Shown here: one piece after another, positions 5,927 to 6,534 of the stretch
Layout of the letters: every line of letters starts with the position of its first letter
Numbering within the stretch: position 1 is the first letter of the stretch
Assembly (NCBI GenBank): GCA_947470165.1
Contig: CANISN010000095.1
Coordinates: 1 to 6,534 of the forward strand
Direction: 5' to 3'
Length of the DNA stretch: 6,534 bases
From: Burkholderiaceae bacterium
GTDB taxonomy: Bacteria > Pseudomonadota > Gammaproteobacteria > Burkholderiales > Burkholderiaceae
Position numbers and translations under genes: made by a program
The notes under the pieces: generated by a model
Database searches by the model: none
The model's input: the letters and a program-made list of their open reading frames with translations, nothing else
Told to the model about the DNA's origin: nothing

Positions 5927-6534
5927 CTAAGGCGCTTTTTTGAGTAAATTACTGTATGGGGCCATTGAGCCCCATACGTTTTTGAAGAGGATGCTTTGGG
6001 CCTTAACATTGGGATGTAATCGATCCGCTTGAAATAATTCGGGTTTGGTTGCAACACCCTCTAGGAAAAAAGGTAGCAGCTCTATCTGCTCCTCATTAGC
6101 TAGTTGTTGGTAAAGCTTCTTAAATTGTGTGGTGTAGCTCTGGCCATAATTAGTTGGAATCTGAATGCCAAACAGTAGAACCCGAGCGCCCGATTTTTTA
6201 CTCATCTGAATCATTCTTCGCAGATTGGTTTCGGTTTGCGCAATAGGTAGGCCACGCAGGGCGTCATTAGCTCCTAGCTCAATCATGACGATTCCAGGCT
6301 GCTTTTGAGTTAGCAGTGATGGTAAGCGGCTCATCCCGCCTGAGCTCGTTTCCCCGCTGATGCTAGCATTAAATACAGTCCAAGAGCTTTTGTCTTTCTC
6401 AAGCTGTTGCTCCAAAAGATGTACCCAGCCAGTCCCGCGTGCCAAGCCATACTCAGCAGATAGGCTGTCACCCAATACTAAAATCACTGGACTTGTTTGG
6501 GCCCAAGAGTAAAAACTCATTAAGAGGCAAAATA
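5927..6534 (-). CDS. tesA: TesA-like SGNH esterase/lysophospholipase (arylesterase), 5' end outside window
   Basis: Secreted SGNH-family hydrolase related to E. coli TesA (thioesterase I/lysophospholipase L1/arylesterase), acting on acyl thioesters, lysophospholipids or aryl esters. Counting from the ATG at 6520, block I GDSLS is at 17-21 with nucleophile S19, oxyanion G56 lies in SGETSSGG, N85 in GANDALRG, and the Asp/His pair is D166 and H169 in DRLHP. That ATG is probably not the true start. The frame stays open to the window edge (FCLL before the Met), and the combined segment FCLLMSFYSWA looks like the end of a signal peptide, with cleavage probably after SWA. The gene converges on ppiD with only 3 bases between the two stops. 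In E. coli the gene upstream of tesA is the divergent ABC transporter ybbA; here that region is not visible. Confidence 0.93.
   Translation of the reverse strand, partial: FCLLMSFYSWAQTSPVILVLGDSLSAEYGLARGTGWVHLLEQQLEKDKSSWTVFNASISGETSSGGMSRLPSLLTQKQPGIVMIELGANDALRGLPIAQTETNLRRMIQMSKKSGARVLLFGIQIPTNYGQSYTTQFKKLYQQLANEEQIELLPFFLEGVATKPELFQADRLHPNVKAQSILFKNVWGSMAPYSNLLKKAP
5954..5983 (+). terminator. intrinsic terminator of ppiD inside the tesA coding region
   Basis: GTATGGGGC (5954-5962) and GCCCCATAC (5969-5977) form a perfect 9-pair stem with a 6-base loop, followed by GTTTTT (5978-5983). It begins 31 bases after the ppiD stop and is oriented for the + strand. On the - strand the same bases encode VWGSMAPY near the esterase C-terminus, and no T run follows the stem in that direction, so it is unlikely to stop tesA transcription. 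Confidence 0.75.

Noticed and set aside
1..6534. A new multi-gene defence, mobile or biosynthetic system
   Set aside because: Every substantial gene belongs to a familiar core family in conserved order; no repeats, CRISPR array, transposase, phage or toxin-like gene was seen on either strand.

Overview
The window is a stretch of ordinary bacterial core genome carrying the cytoplasmic and envelope protein quality-control cluster clpP-clpX-lon-ppiD. The protein sequences are betaproteobacterial. The Lon and ClpX N-termini, the tRNA-Val gene between lon and ppiD, and the modest GC content (mid-40s percent by eye) suggest a Burkholderiales bacterium of the Polynucleobacter type. That genus assignment is an inference from remembered family sequences, not a database match.

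Layout: the last 53 codons of clpP (+) run in from the left edge. clpX (+, TTG start) follows after 26 bases and was probably co-transcribed with clpP. A 177-base gap follows, with a U-rich hairpin at the clpX stop, a row of T-tracts in helical phase, and a candidate heat-shock (sigma-32) promoter. It leads into lon (+), which has a strong ribosome binding site. About 115 bases later comes a complete tRNA-Val gene (anticodon TAC, CCA encoded) with its own likely promoter. A C/T-rich 101-base gap then precedes a PpiD-type membrane-anchored periplasmic chaperone (+). That gene ends 3 bases before the stop of a convergent TesA-type SGNH esterase gene (-), whose 5' end, including most of its signal peptide, is cut by the right edge. 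No intergenic stretch exceeds 300 bases.

Functionally, ClpX unfolds substrates for the ClpP chamber, Lon degrades misfolded and regulatory proteins in the cytoplasm, and the PpiD-like protein handles newly exported proteins at the periplasmic face of the inner membrane. The esterase is a metabolic neighbour with no obvious link to proteolysis.

I see no mobile element, CRISPR array, phage gene or new multi-gene system. The observations most worth checking are that the PpiD homologue appears to have lost its parvulin (prolyl isomerase) domain, that ClpX carries a Lys-rich insertion of about 28 residues before the Walker A strand, that the lon upstream region combines phased T-tracts with a sigma-32-like promoter, and that the ppiD terminator lies inside the coding sequence of the opposing esterase gene.
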